A DNA stretch of 64,000 bases from NCBI GenBank assembly GCA_016935565.1, contig JAFGQS010000144.1:25447-89446 (forward strand). The letters are read 5' to 3'. Source of the stretch: Deltaproteobacteria bacterium (GTDB taxonomy: Bacteria; Desulfobacterota; Syntrophia; Syntrophales; UBA6807). Below the pieces are notes generated by a model. That model had not been told where the DNA came from. It saw only the letters and a list, made by a program, of their open reading frames with translations, and did no database searches. Below are positions 8,544-17,221 of this stretch, piece by piece. A program made the position numbers and the translations under genes. The first letter of the stretch is position 1. Each line of letters opens with the position of its first letter.

Positions 8544-8738
8544 TTATTCTGTTTCAAGGGGAGGAAACGGCAACGGAATCTGTCTCCACGCGTTCAGACA
8601 CCGGCGACAGTATGGCCGCTTGAGAGCTCGTGCCTTACATGCCGTTATATCAATCATATATCCGTGCTTTTCACACCATCTGGTTACGTATTGGTTCTGA
8701 CGTGAGTTTCGAATTTTTTTTGACTTTATTTTCTTCAT
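8544..8738 (-). CDS. Small Cys-rich, putative zinc-binding protein
   Basis: A 64-residue ORF with a strongly basic N-terminus and the arrangement WCEKHGY...ACKARALKRPYCRRC...WRQIPLPFPP, i.e. C-x2-H, C, and C-x2-C, suggestive of a single zinc site. Base composition and residue usage look coding. No convincing Shine-Dalgarno precedes the ATG, which lowers confidence. I do not recognise the family with certainty. It sits in a sparse region beside the receiver-domain pseudogene. The area 8381-8543 holds nothing I can support, and 8739-9087 holds only the promoter described below. Confidence 0.45.
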   Translation of the reverse strand: MKKIKSKKIRNSRQNQYVTRWCEKHGYMIDITACKARALKRPYCRRCLNAWRQIPLPFPPLETE

Positions 8739-8913
8739 ACAAGTAGTCGGCTCAAAATGTTATAGTGGCATTACCGATCACATCGTCCCCTCCATATCAC
8801 GAAGGGTATCGATACATAAGTTAACCACAGTCCAGAAATGCCGTCTACCGGAAAATCAGGTCTCGTCATTTTCATATATCCGATACCGGTCTCCGTCGAA
8901 GCCCTAAAAAATA

Positions 8914-8942
8914 TTGACAATCATCGGTAAATATTTTACCTT
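8914..8942 (+). promoter_or_regulatory. Putative promoter of the TAXI-TRAP operon
   Basis: A consensus TTGACA (8914-8919) is followed at 17 bp by a weak TACCTT (8937-8942). It would give a leader of about 140 nt before the binding-protein ATG at 9088. A weak -10 suggests activator dependence, but this is inference. Confidence 0.4.
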
Positions 8943-9087
8943 TTCTGTCAAATGGTTTTAGTTTTTAAGGTGTTGCTCATAGTATAACCAATTTGAAAGG
9001 AGGGAAACGGGAAATAAAAGGGATCCTGAGTTAAGAAAGAGGGAACATTAAACAATATATTTTTTACGGCTGAAAGGAGAGAGCACA

Positions 9088-10110
9088 ATGTTGACAAAAA
9101 GGTATATGCTACTGTTAATAGTAGCAATGGTAGCTTTATCAATGATATTTGCCGGGCCTTCATTTGCGGCAAAGAAATTCTTTGCCATAGCCACCGGTGG
9201 TACGGGGGGAACCTATTATCCTCTCGGTGGTGCTCTGGCCCAGGCTCTATCCACCAAGCTTCCCGATGTCATAATTACTGCCCAGTCGGGAAATGCATCA
9301 GTGGCCAATTGTAATCTTATAGGAGAAGGTGAGATCGAATCTGCCTTTGTTCAGAACAATGTTGCCTATGCCGCATATACCGGTACTGCTCAATTTGAAG
9401 GAAAGCCGATAAAGAACCTGCGGGGAATTGCCTCTCTCTACCCTGAGACCATCCAGATCGTCGCCAGAGCTGATGCCGGTATTACAAGCATAATGGATAT
9501 AAAAGGAAAAAGACTCGTACCCGGCGACAGAGGTAGTGGAACAGAAGTCGACTGTCTCAATGTTTTGAAAGGTATCGGTCTGACATATGATGATTTTGGA
9601 AATGTCGACTGGCTCAGTTTTGCAGGTGCTTCCCAGAGACTGAAAGACAGACAGGCTGACGTAGCCTTCATCACAGCCGGATGGCCCACATCTTCAATTA
9701 CGGAGCTGGCTACAACATCGGACATTGTCCTTGTTCCCATGGAAGAAGATCTCATCAGAAAAGTAACGACAATGTTTCCATTTTATGCGAAGGTCGTTAT
9801 CCCTGCAGGAACGTACAAAGGAGTTGACAAGGACATTCCCGCAATCACCACAATGGCACAGTGGGTCGTCGATGCCAGAGTTCCGAGCAGCGTTGTTTAC
9901 GAACTGACAAAGGCTCTCTGGGAAAAGGGTACCCACGTCCTGCGGAAAACAGGTGATCAATATGCAGAAGCTCCAAGCGGAGCCGCAATCATGGCACAGA
10001 CACATGCCAAAGGTAAAGATGTCACCCTTGAAACCGCTCTGGATGGTATGGCGATACCGCTTCACCCCGGGGCAGCGAAGTTTTACCGGGAAAAGGGCAT
10101 GATTAAATAA
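9088..10110 (+). CDS. TAXI-family TRAP transporter substrate-binding protein
   Basis: A 340-residue exported protein. Residues 1-28 form a signal peptide (basic start, hydrophobic core, SFAA cleavage region). The mature part starts with FFAIATGGTGGTYYPLGG, the glycine-rich substrate-contact signature of TAXI solute receptors, and continues with VPGDRGSGTEVDCLNVL and FAGASQRLKDRQADVAF, both typical. AAAGGAGAG precedes the ATG. It heads an operon with a DUF1850 protein and a fused TRAP permease. Role: periplasmic capture of a small organic anion for sodium- or proton-driven import; glutamate or other carboxylates are common ligands, but the ligand here is unknown. Confidence 0.9.
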   Translation: MLTKRYMLLLIVAMVALSMIFAGPSFAAKKFFAIATGGTGGTYYPLGGALAQALSTKLPDVIITAQSGNASVANCNLIGEGEIESAFVQNNVAYAAYTGTAQFEGKPIKNLRGIASLYPETIQIVARADAGITSIMDIKGKRLVPGDRGSGTEVDCLNVLKGIGLTYDDFGNVDWLSFAGASQRLKDRQADVAFITAGWPTSSITELATTSDIVLVPMEEDLIRKVTTMFPFYAKVVIPAGTYKGVDKDIPAITTMAQWVVDARVPSSVVYELTKALWEKGTHVLRKTGDQYAEAPSGAAIMAQTHAKGKDVTLETALDGMAIPLHPGAAKFYREKGMIK

Positions 10111-10130
10111 CAGAAACACGACATGACCTA

Positions 10131-10175
10131 AAGGAGGTAACTGGGCACCGCGGCCGTCGGTGCCCAGTTTTTATG
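10131..10175 (+). promoter_or_regulatory. Hairpin placed between Shine-Dalgarno and start codon of the DUF1850 gene (also terminator-like)
   Basis: A strong AAGGAGGT (10131-10138) is followed by a 10-bp perfect stem, CTGGGCACCG (10141-10150) and CGGTGCCCAG (10158-10167), loop of 7, then TTTTT and directly the ATG at 10173. Linear spacing from SD to ATG is over 30 nt, too long; with the hairpin folded it becomes about 7 nt. The same stem plus T5 also looks like a weak intrinsic terminator that would make binding protein more abundant than permease. Both readings can hold at once. Confidence 0.65.
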
Positions 10176-10694
10176 AAAGCACGATGGATCATACTCGTAT
10201 TTCTTGGCGTTGTCTCCCCCTGTTTTCTCATCTCCCTGCATGCACTCCAGATAAAAGCACTCAGGGAGGGCAACGTTGTTTTCATGCAGATTGTTCACCC
10301 GAACGATCGATTTGAAGCAGGGTACATTCATTCGGTCGAAAGGTGTCCCGTGGGGGAATTTTTCAGGATAGACGAGAACTTTCGGATTATACTCTATGAA
10401 ACGACCTTTGCTTCAAGCAATACCGGTCTTCCCTCCGCCCTATCCGGTAATGAAAAGTTTCATAATGAAGGTGAATTTTTTAGGATTTCCAACATGGAAA
10501 GAGTTCTGCCTGAACTCCTGTTGTGGGTTCATGAAGACTATGACAATACACTGAAAATAGGTAAATCTCCGACGGTAAAGCTTCCTTCTCTTGCAGGGAA
10601 TACGCTCTTACAAGTGCTGATAAAAAAAATGACTCTTTTTGAGTATGCATGTCTGAAGGGGAAAATTTGTTTTATGTACCACAAAGGAAACTAA
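10173..10694 (+). CDS. DUF1850 domain protein of TAXI-TRAP operon
   Basis: A 173-residue protein with a hydrophobic N-terminal segment (about 5-26) that is either a membrane anchor or signal peptide. The conserved core GYIHSVERCPVGEFF (about 50-64) is the mark of DUF1850 proteins, which are regularly encoded between TAXI binding proteins and fused TRAP permeases. The start is fixed by lack of another Met in the first 37 residues. The Shine-Dalgarno is separated from the ATG by a hairpin (see that entry). Function is not established; an accessory or assembly role for the transporter is inferred from genomic association. Confidence 0.8.
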   Translation: MKARWIILVFLGVVSPCFLISLHALQIKALREGNVVFMQIVHPNDRFEAGYIHSVERCPVGEFFRIDENFRIILYETTFASSNTGLPSALSGNEKFHNEGEFFRISNMERVLPELLLWVHEDYDNTLKIGKSPTVKLPSLAGNTLLQVLIKKMTLFEYACLKGKICFMYHKGN

Positions 10695-10722
10695 CGATAT
10701 GAATGACGAAAGAAAGGCTTAA

Positions 10723-13458
10723 ATGACAATTAAGACCCCAGACATAGTTGTTACAGAGAGTCTTGAAGAAATAGCAAAATATGACCCTGAATTTCGGTTT
10801 CGTCAGCTTACGGGCATTACCATTAAACTTGCCTTCATCATGACATTGATCCTGTCGATTTTCCACATCTATACGGCAGGATTTGGTGTTTTACAGGAAT
10901 GGCGTCACCGGGCGTTCCATCTTTCATTTGTTCTCCCCCTCGTATTTTTGTTCTATTCCATGAGAAAGAGTGGAACGGAAACGAAAAGATATCTCGTGTA
11001 TGATTGCATTTACGGACTCATAGGAAGCTCCGTTTTTACAAGCCTCTTCCGGGAAATCTTGGAACTTTCGTTTGCCGCGTCGGCATCTTTTGCGATTGGC
11101 AGTTTTTTGTTTATTATCTATTTTAAAAGACGAGAATATTTCACACATCGATATATTGTCTATCTCGATTTTTCTATTTATACAATAATGATTGGCAGTC
11201 TCATTTACGCCGCAAAGCTTGCATATCAATACATCCATTTTGAAACAGCCTTTCGAGACCCGAATGTAACCCTCGTCTTCTGGAGTATTCTCCTTTTTGG
11301 TGTCTTCCTGAGCATCACCCTGCTCTTTGTCATTCAATGGCTTAAATCATCCTACGCAATCATCAATAAAGCAGGGTTCCGCTATGACCGGGATGATATA
11401 CCCTATTTCGATGTATTCTTCGCCCTTCTCGCCTCGGCCGTATCGGTTTATATATTTCTGGAATTCAACAGCCTGGTTTTTCGATCAGGTCTTCCTCTCA
11501 AAAGCGACCTCGTTGTCGGTGCATTCGCATTCTTATTGGTTCTGGAAGGTGCTCGTCGAAGTATCGGTCCTCCCCTCCCCATAATTTCGTTTCTCGTTTT
11601 AATTAACTGCTATCTCGGCCCTTATTTCCTTCACATCCCGGGTCTTAATTTCTTTGCCCACAGGGGGTATTCGATCACCCGGATTATTGAACACATGTTT
11701 CTGGGAACAGAGGGAATATTCGGGATTCCCCTCGGGGTTGTTGCGACCTTTGTCTTTCACTTTGTCCTCTTCGGCATCTTTATTTCCAAAACTGGTCTTG
11801 GACAGCTTTTTATGGATATGGCCATGGCAATTGCAGGGTGGTCATCGGGAGGACCCGCCAAGGTTGCCGTCATCAGTTCCGGATTTATGGGCTCAATAAG
11901 CGGAAGCTCTATTGCCAATACGGTAACCACCGGGGCCTTTACGATTCCCCTTATGAAGAGAGTCGGATATGAACCCCAATTTGCCGGTGCCGTTGAGGCG
12001 GCATCATCAACGGGAGGGCAGCTGATGCCGCCTATTATGGGAGCGGCTGCATTTATCATGGCGGAATTTCTGGGAATACCCTATATCAAGATTGCCGCAT
12101 GTGCCGTTGTGCCTGCACTCCTTTACTTTTTTGCAGTCGGTACGATGGTACATTTCGAGGCAAGAAAGCGAGGGCTTGTGGGACTGCCGCGGGAATCACT
12201 TCCTAATTTATGGACTGTCGTTAAGGAAAGGTGGCTGTTGCTCATGCCCCTCATTATTATCGTGTATCTTCTGATCTCGGGAAGTAGCCCTTTTTTGGCA
12301 GCATTCTGGGGAATCATTTATTCGGTCGCAGTAGGACAGATCCACGACAGAACTTTTCCTTTCCTGATTGCCGTGTTTCTGTCCATTCCGTCCGTTCTGG
12401 TCAGAATAAATCCTGTCGATTCTTTTTCCATGTTTTCCGCAGTGTGGTTCATCTGTCTCGCATCCGGGATGTATTATTCCTTCAAAAGATCCGATAGACG
12501 CTCCTGGCTTTTCGGATTGATTCCAAACATTATTCTTGTGACATTACTTGGATTGAATCTGGAACCATCTTTCTGTGCTTTCTGGACAACGATGGCTGTC
12601 ATTGCTATCGGCGTTTTCTACAAAGAGAGCAAAATGAGGGTATCTGATATATTGGAAACACTGGAACTGGGAACAAAAAATGCTCTTGCTATCGGGGCGG
12701 CCTGCGCCTGTATCGGCTTTATCGTCGGTGCCACGACTCTTACCGGTCTGGGACTCAAGTTTGCAGCAGCTATTATTGAATTGGCCCACGTCGTGGCTTC
12801 ATTTGTCACCAGCATCGATGTCGTTCATATACTGAGCGTGGATGCCACGGCATTGTTTTTTACACTTTTTTTTACCGCTATCGCGTGTTTTATCCTTGGT
12901 ATGGGGATTCCGACAACTGCACAGTACATCATCGCTTCTATGATAGCCGCTCCGGCACTGCTGCAATGGGGAATTCATCCCCTCGTGTCCCATATGTTTG
13001 TCCTGTTTTATGCTGTCCTCGCTGATGTGACACCACCGGTGGCCCTGGCAGCCTATGCCGCATCGGGAATATCCGGAGCAAATCCCTTCAAGACGGGACT
13101 TACAGCCTTCGGTCTTGCTACTGCCGGTTTTATAGTGCCCTTCATCATTGTATCCGCTCCCATAGTGCTCTGGCTCCCGACGCTTCTCGACAGCTCGATT
13201 CCATTCGATTATGTACAATTCACGCATGTCTTTATAACGCTGGTTGTCGGTGTAATCGCCCTTGGGTCGACTGTCATTGGTTATTTGAAGTGTCCGTCAA
13301 CCTATAGTGAACGGTTACTCACCGGTATGGCCGCGATTTGTCTTTTCTACCCTGAAATGTATTCGGATCTCATCGGAGGTGCACTTCTCGTTACTGTTTA
13401 TGTCATTCAACGGCACAGAAAAAAAAAGGATGAAATAACAGTACAAGATGGCGCATAA
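10723..13458 (+). CDS. TRAP transporter permease, fused small and large subunits (TAXI type)
   Basis: A 911-residue polytopic protein with about 18-20 hydrophobic segments. The first 300 residues represent the 4-TM small-subunit-like region plus extra helices; the remainder is the 12-TM large subunit, with the signatures SGGPAKVAVISSGFMGSISG, AASSTGGQLMPPIMGAAAF and MGIPTTAQYIIASMIAAPAL and DVTPPVALAAYAASGIS. It is longer than many such fusions. It starts 28 bp after the DUF1850 gene. Role: ion-coupled uptake together with the periplasmic TAXI protein upstream. Confidence 0.9.
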   Translation: MTIKTPDIVVTESLEEIAKYDPEFRFRQLTGITIKLAFIMTLILSIFHIYTAGFGVLQEWRHRAFHLSFVLPLVFLFYSMRKSGTETKRYLVYDCIYGLIGSSVFTSLFREILELSFAASASFAIGSFLFIIYFKRREYFTHRYIVYLDFSIYTIMIGSLIYAAKLAYQYIHFETAFRDPNVTLVFWSILLFGVFLSITLLFVIQWLKSSYAIINKAGFRYDRDDIPYFDVFFALLASAVSVYIFLEFNSLVFRSGLPLKSDLVVGAFAFLLVLEGARRSIGPPLPIISFLVLINCYLGPYFLHIPGLNFFAHRGYSITRIIEHMFLGTEGIFGIPLGVVATFVFHFVLFGIFISKTGLGQLFMDMAMAIAGWSSGGPAKVAVISSGFMGSISGSSIANTVTTGAFTIPLMKRVGYEPQFAGAVEAASSTGGQLMPPIMGAAAFIMAEFLGIPYIKIAACAVVPALLYFFAVGTMVHFEARKRGLVGLPRESLPNLWTVVKERWLLLMPLIIIVYLLISGSSPFLAAFWGIIYSVAVGQIHDRTFPFLIAVFLSIPSVLVRINPVDSFSMFSAVWFICLASGMYYSFKRSDRRSWLFGLIPNIILVTLLGLNLEPSFCAFWTTMAVIAIGVFYKESKMRVSDILETLELGTKNALAIGAACACIGFIVGATTLTGLGLKFAAAIIELAHVVASFVTSIDVVHILSVDATALFFTLFFTAIACFILGMGIPTTAQYIIASMIAAPALLQWGIHPLVSHMFVLFYAVLADVTPPVALAAYAASGISGANPFKTGLTAFGLATAGFIVPFIIVSAPIVLWLPTLLDSSIPFDYVQFTHVFITLVVGVIALGSTVIGYLKCPSTYSERLLTGMAAICLFYPEMYSDLIGGALLVTVYVIQRHRKKKDEITVQDGA

Positions 13459-13500
13459 GAAAATCGATTTCATTTTTTTATATAAAAGGAGTTCTTAAGA

Positions 13501-14505
13501 ATGAGCAAAAAGAAAGTACGGATCATACAGTACGGTCTCGGTCCCATCGGGCTTGAAACGGCACGACTGGCACTGAACAAAAGTACTCTGGAAATTGTCG
13601 GAGCCGTCGATATTGCACAAGACATGGTTGGTAAAGATCTCGGTAAAATTCTGGGTTTTGAAGAGAGCATGGGAATTACCGTTACCGATAATCTGGATGA
13701 GCTTCTATCCGGCACTGAAGCTGATATCGTTATACATACGGCCGGATCAAGGATTAAAAACATCTATACCCAATTGGAAGAAATTATTGAGGCAGGACTC
13801 AATATCGTGTCGTCCAGTGAAGAACTTTTGTTCCCATCCGCCGAAAATAAAGGTTTGGCCGAAAAATTAGATACAAAAGCAATGGAACAGGGCGTCACGG
13901 TGCTCGGCACCGGGGTCAATCCGGGATTTATCATGGATGCCCTTCCCCTCTACCTGACGGGCGTGTGTCAGGATGTAAAAACCATTAAGGTTGAAAGAAT
14001 CGTTGATGCAGGGACGCGGCGATATCCGCTTCAGAAGAAAGTAGGTGCCGGGTTAACACCTGAACAGTTCAGGACCATGGTCTCAGAAAAAATGCTCGGT
14101 CATGTGGGACTTGCTGAATCACTTCAATTTATTGCTCACTATCTCGGTCTTTCCTTTGATAGCGTGGAAGAAACAATCAATCCCGTTATCGCGGAATACC
14201 CCGTAAAAACGGCATATTTCGATCTGAAAAAAGGAGATGTTCTGGGAGTCAAACACATCGTGAACGGAATTAAGGAAAATGAAACGATCGTCAATCTTGA
14301 TCTCAGGATGTATGTCGGAGCTGATGATCCCCATGATGCAATTTACATTAACGGAACTCCGAATATTAGGCTGAGGATTGACGGGGGTGTCGCAGGAGAT
14401 CAGGCGACAGCGGCTATATTAGTGAATTCTATATACGATGTAATGAGGGCGCAACCGGGGCTGGTAACGGTAAAAGATCTGCCGGCACCGCATTTCTGCC
14501 AGTAA
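13501..14505 (+). CDS. Dihydrodipicolinate-reductase-like NAD(P)H dehydrogenase (2,4-diaminopentanoate dehydrogenase family)
   Basis: A 334-residue protein with an N-terminal Rossmann motif IQYGLGPIG (about 9-17) and the VLGTGVNPGFIMDALPLYL segment (about 135-153) characteristic of the DapB-related 2,4-diaminopentanoate dehydrogenase / amine dehydrogenase group. AAGGAG precedes the ATG; the gene begins 42 bp after the TRAP permease, so it is probably cotranscribed. In the ornithine fermentation pathway this family oxidises 2,4-diaminopentanoate to 2-amino-4-oxopentanoate, but no other gene of that pathway is present here. The transporter context suggests it acts on the imported compound or its product. 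Confidence 0.7.
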   Translation: MSKKKVRIIQYGLGPIGLETARLALNKSTLEIVGAVDIAQDMVGKDLGKILGFEESMGITVTDNLDELLSGTEADIVIHTAGSRIKNIYTQLEEIIEAGLNIVSSSEELLFPSAENKGLAEKLDTKAMEQGVTVLGTGVNPGFIMDALPLYLTGVCQDVKTIKVERIVDAGTRRYPLQKKVGAGLTPEQFRTMVSEKMLGHVGLAESLQFIAHYLGLSFDSVEETINPVIAEYPVKTAYFDLKKGDVLGVKHIVNGIKENETIVNLDLRMYVGADDPHDAIYINGTPNIRLRIDGGVAGDQATAAILVNSIYDVMRAQPGLVTVKDLPAPHFCQ

Positions 14506-14633
14506 AATAGAAATCATACACAAGCGCTTATATAGAGTATCGTGTTGTATGTCATAGTGATTTTGGCATACCCGTGAAATATCGGACGGAGTGGAATCTG
14601 ATACCATGGCGGGAAAGACAAAATGATAGCACC

Positions 14634-15194
14634 TCACTCTTCAAACAGTTTTTTAAAGAATTCCTGCTTTTCTTTCGGAACATATATCGATCCACCACGA
14701 TCAATGATTAGTTTTCCGTCAAGATGATCAAGTTCATGCTGTACAATCCGTGCAAGAAATCCGATATATCTTTTGTTGATTTTTTTACCTTCTCTGTCAT
14801 AGGCCTTGACCTTGATTTCATTATACCGAGCCACTTCCACACTTATATCGGGACATGAAAGACATCCCTCTGTCGATGTCTCGCTGTCGCCCCTGAATTG
14901 AGTAATCCGCGGATTAATCAGGATATCATAATCCTTATCGCTCTTTACGAATCCCCTTTCATCAAGATTCTTGTTCTTGAAGACCACCATTTTTTTGCTT
15001 ATTCCTATTTGCGGAGCAGCAAGGCCCAAGGCATCATTCCGTGCCAAGAAAGCATCGATGAGAATCTTAATATCTTTCTTGCTGTTCTCGTCAAGGGGGA
15101 TGGGAATCTCATCAGCTTTTCTTCTCAAAAGCTTTGATTCCTCTTCATTGACTTTATCATTCTCCCATAGCTTCCAGGTTTTGGTCTTTGCCAT
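14634..15194 (-). CDS. def: Peptide deformylase
   Basis: A 186-residue protein with all three deformylase motifs: GLAAPQIG (about 57-64), EGCLSCP with metal-ligand Cys111, and QHELDHLDG with His153, His157 and catalytic Glu154. It removes the formyl group from nascent N-terminal Met using an Fe or Zn centre. The C-terminus is short and charged. It is transcribed alone, divergent from the radical SAM gene; the usual partner fmt is not adjacent. The 240-bp divergent gap shows no clear operator. Confidence 0.92.
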   Translation of the reverse strand: MAKTKTWKLWENDKVNEEESKLLRRKADEIPIPLDENSKKDIKILIDAFLARNDALGLAAPQIGISKKMVVFKNKNLDERGFVKSDKDYDILINPRITQFRGDSETSTEGCLSCPDISVEVARYNEIKVKAYDREGKKINKRYIGFLARIVQHELDHLDGKLIIDRGGSIYVPKEKQEFFKKLFEE

Positions 15195-15433
15195 ATGTTC
15201 ATTACCCCGTGTGATGATTGTATGTTAAAATTTTTCATAACACCATCATCCCTTTTTTTCAAGATATTGGAAAGCAGATAAGAATTCTTGATCGCTTCAG
15301 AGATATTTGTTAAGGGATTATCTTCGGATCGCATGATCTGTTCATAAATCAAGGCGGTCGAGACAATCATACCTGTGGACAAAGAACAGAGCAATGAAAT
15401 GGTTTGGAATGCACCTGTGGGAGGAATCATACT

Positions 15434-16672
15434 GTGATCGTTGAATTAATCAGTGAAGGAGCACGTCGGGCGTTTTCAAGCGCTATGCGATTCGACGAAG
15501 GGGGAACACCCGTAATACCCCCATGCGATAAGACAATCCCCCGTCTTCTTTACATACACATTCCTTTCTGTGAACAACTCTGTCCGTACTGTTCCTTCAA
15601 CCGGTTCCTTTTTGAAGAAACGTTATGCCGTGAATACTTCAATGCCCTCAGAAAAGAGATATACCTGTACCGGGAAAAGGGTTATAATTTTGAGGGTATT
15701 TACGTTGGGGGAGGAACACCGACCGTTCTGATTGATGAACTGGAAGAAACTCTTGAAGTGGCGAAAAGCTGTTTTCACATCAGAGAAATTTCGGTCGAAA
15801 CCAATCCAAACCACCTGACGGATGAGAAAATAAGCGTACTGAAAAGGGCGGGCGTCAACCGTCTTTCCGTTGGTATACAGAGTTTCAACGATGATCTTCT
15901 CAGGGCCATGGGTCGTTACGACAAATACGGCAGCGGTGTGATTAATGCCGAACGTCTGGTACAATCATCAGGCCATTTCGATACTCTCAATGCAGACATG
16001 ATCTTTAACTTTCCCGTTCAGACCTATGAATCACTGGAAAAAGATCTTGACACACTTATTGGTACGGGAGTCGATCAGGTAACATACTATCCCCTTATGG
16101 TTTCGGATTTGACCCGTGGGCTTGTGGAAAAGACCCTCGGTACGGTAGATTATAAAAAGGAAAAGCGATTTTATCGTCTGATTGTTCAAAAACTGCTCCC
16201 TCACTATCGTTTTTCATCTGCCTGGTGTTTTTCCCGACAAGATGCCATGATCGATGAATATATTGTCGATTATGACGAATACGCCGGCCTGGGTAGCGGA
16301 TCCATCGGTTACTTAAATGGCAGGTGTTATGCGAATACTTTCGATATACGGCAGTACATAGATCGTTCGAATAAGGGAGAACTTCCCCTTATGGCATCAC
16401 ATAACTTTTCACTAACGGATCGGATTCGCTACGATTTCATAATGAATCTGTTTGGTCTGGAATTGGAGGTGACCCCACTGCGGAAAAAATACGGTACAAA
16501 CGTCTTCCCGTACCTGTGGAAGGATATCATTGCTTTTATGCTGGCAGGTGGACTGCGGTATCATCACGGCACGTTTTATCTTACAACTCGCGGTCGGTAT
16601 TACTGGATTATCATCATGCGGGAGTTTTTTACGGCAGTCAACAACTTCAGGGCTTTTTGCCTCAATTCCTGA
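15434..16672 (+). CDS. HemW/HemN-like radical SAM protein (coproporphyrinogen III oxidase family)
   Basis: Start placed at GTG 15434, preceded at 9 bases by GGGAGGA; an in-frame TTG at 15404 would add 10 residues containing two Cys. The 412-residue product has YIHIPFCEQLCPYC, giving the CX3CX2C cluster motif, followed by YVGGGTPTVL (SAM-binding GGTP), SVETNP and RLSVGIQSFNDDLLRAMGR, all typical of the HemN/HemW family. The C-terminal domain is HemN-like but divergent. A roughly 40-residue N-terminal extension precedes the radical SAM core. It could be a heme chaperone, a porphyrin oxidase or a relative acting on another substrate. Confidence 0.75.
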   Translation: MIVELISEGARRAFSSAMRFDEGGTPVIPPCDKTIPRLLYIHIPFCEQLCPYCSFNRFLFEETLCREYFNALRKEIYLYREKGYNFEGIYVGGGTPTVLIDELEETLEVAKSCFHIREISVETNPNHLTDEKISVLKRAGVNRLSVGIQSFNDDLLRAMGRYDKYGSGVINAERLVQSSGHFDTLNADMIFNFPVQTYESLEKDLDTLIGTGVDQVTYYPLMVSDLTRGLVEKTLGTVDYKKEKRFYRLIVQKLLPHYRFSSAWCFSRQDAMIDEYIVDYDEYAGLGSGSIGYLNGRCYANTFDIRQYIDRSNKGELPLMASHNFSLTDRIRYDFIMNLFGLELEVTPLRKKYGTNVFPYLWKDIIAFMLAGGLRYHHGTFYLTTRGRYYWIIIMREFFTAVNNFRAFCLNS

Positions 16673-16739
16673 TGATCGGATAAATGCTTATAACAAGAAT
16701 CGTTTCTATCTCCAACGATTCTTTACAACCGGCGAAGCT

Positions 16740-17162
16740 ATGAAAACGTATCGAAACATTTACATTCTGTATGTGCTTCTCCTCGCTTTTATCCTCATTT
16801 CAGGATGTTCGGCCTCTCAGACAGAACGATTGAAAACAGAAAAAGATTATCAATGTGCGTTCAATGACTTCTATTTCAAAGGTCGCGCCACAATGGAAGT
16901 GCCGGTCACATACGGCAGGATTGACCTGCTCACCCATGATTTCGCCATAGAAGTTGATCGGCTCTCAAAATTTCACGAGGGAATTGGCCAGGCATTGCAT
17001 TATGCCAAGGAAACGGGTAAACGTCCCGGCCTGGCAATCTTCATTGTTGATCCATGTCCGGAGGATTTGAGAAAATTACGATATATCCGCAATCTTTGCG
17101 AGTTATACGGTATTAAAATGTGGTATATTAATGAAGAACTGGTGAAGGGGACAAAACGATAA
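16740..17162 (+). CDS. Exported lipoprotein with PD-(D/E)XK nuclease-like residue pattern
   Basis: Start at ATG 16740, giving 140 residues with a lipoprotein signal peptide ending LISGC (Cys23). The mature domain reads GRIDLLTHDFAIEVDRLSKF, where Asp62, Glu71-x-Asp73 and Lys77 follow the spacing of the D...ExD...K core of restriction-like nucleases, then HEGIGQALHYAKETGKRPGLAIFIV. Similar small secreted proteins occur widely as hypotheticals. Whether it has nuclease activity, or is a structural derivative, is unknown. It has a weak RBS, follows the radical SAM gene by 67 bp and precedes selA by 59 bp on the same strand. Confidence 0.65.
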   Translation: MKTYRNIYILYVLLLAFILISGCSASQTERLKTEKDYQCAFNDFYFKGRATMEVPVTYGRIDLLTHDFAIEVDRLSKFHEGIGQALHYAKETGKRPGLAIFIVDPCPEDLRKLRYIRNLCELYGIKMWYINEELVKGTKR

Positions 17163-17221
17163 AGATAATAAACGGGAACGGACTCACATGCCTTGCACGG
17201 TAGTAAAAAAGAGGATTATAT

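Noticed and set aside
13459-13485. Terminator after the TRAP permease
   Set aside because: Only a weak AAATCGATTT palindrome precedes the T-run, and the next gene starts close by; read-through is more likely.
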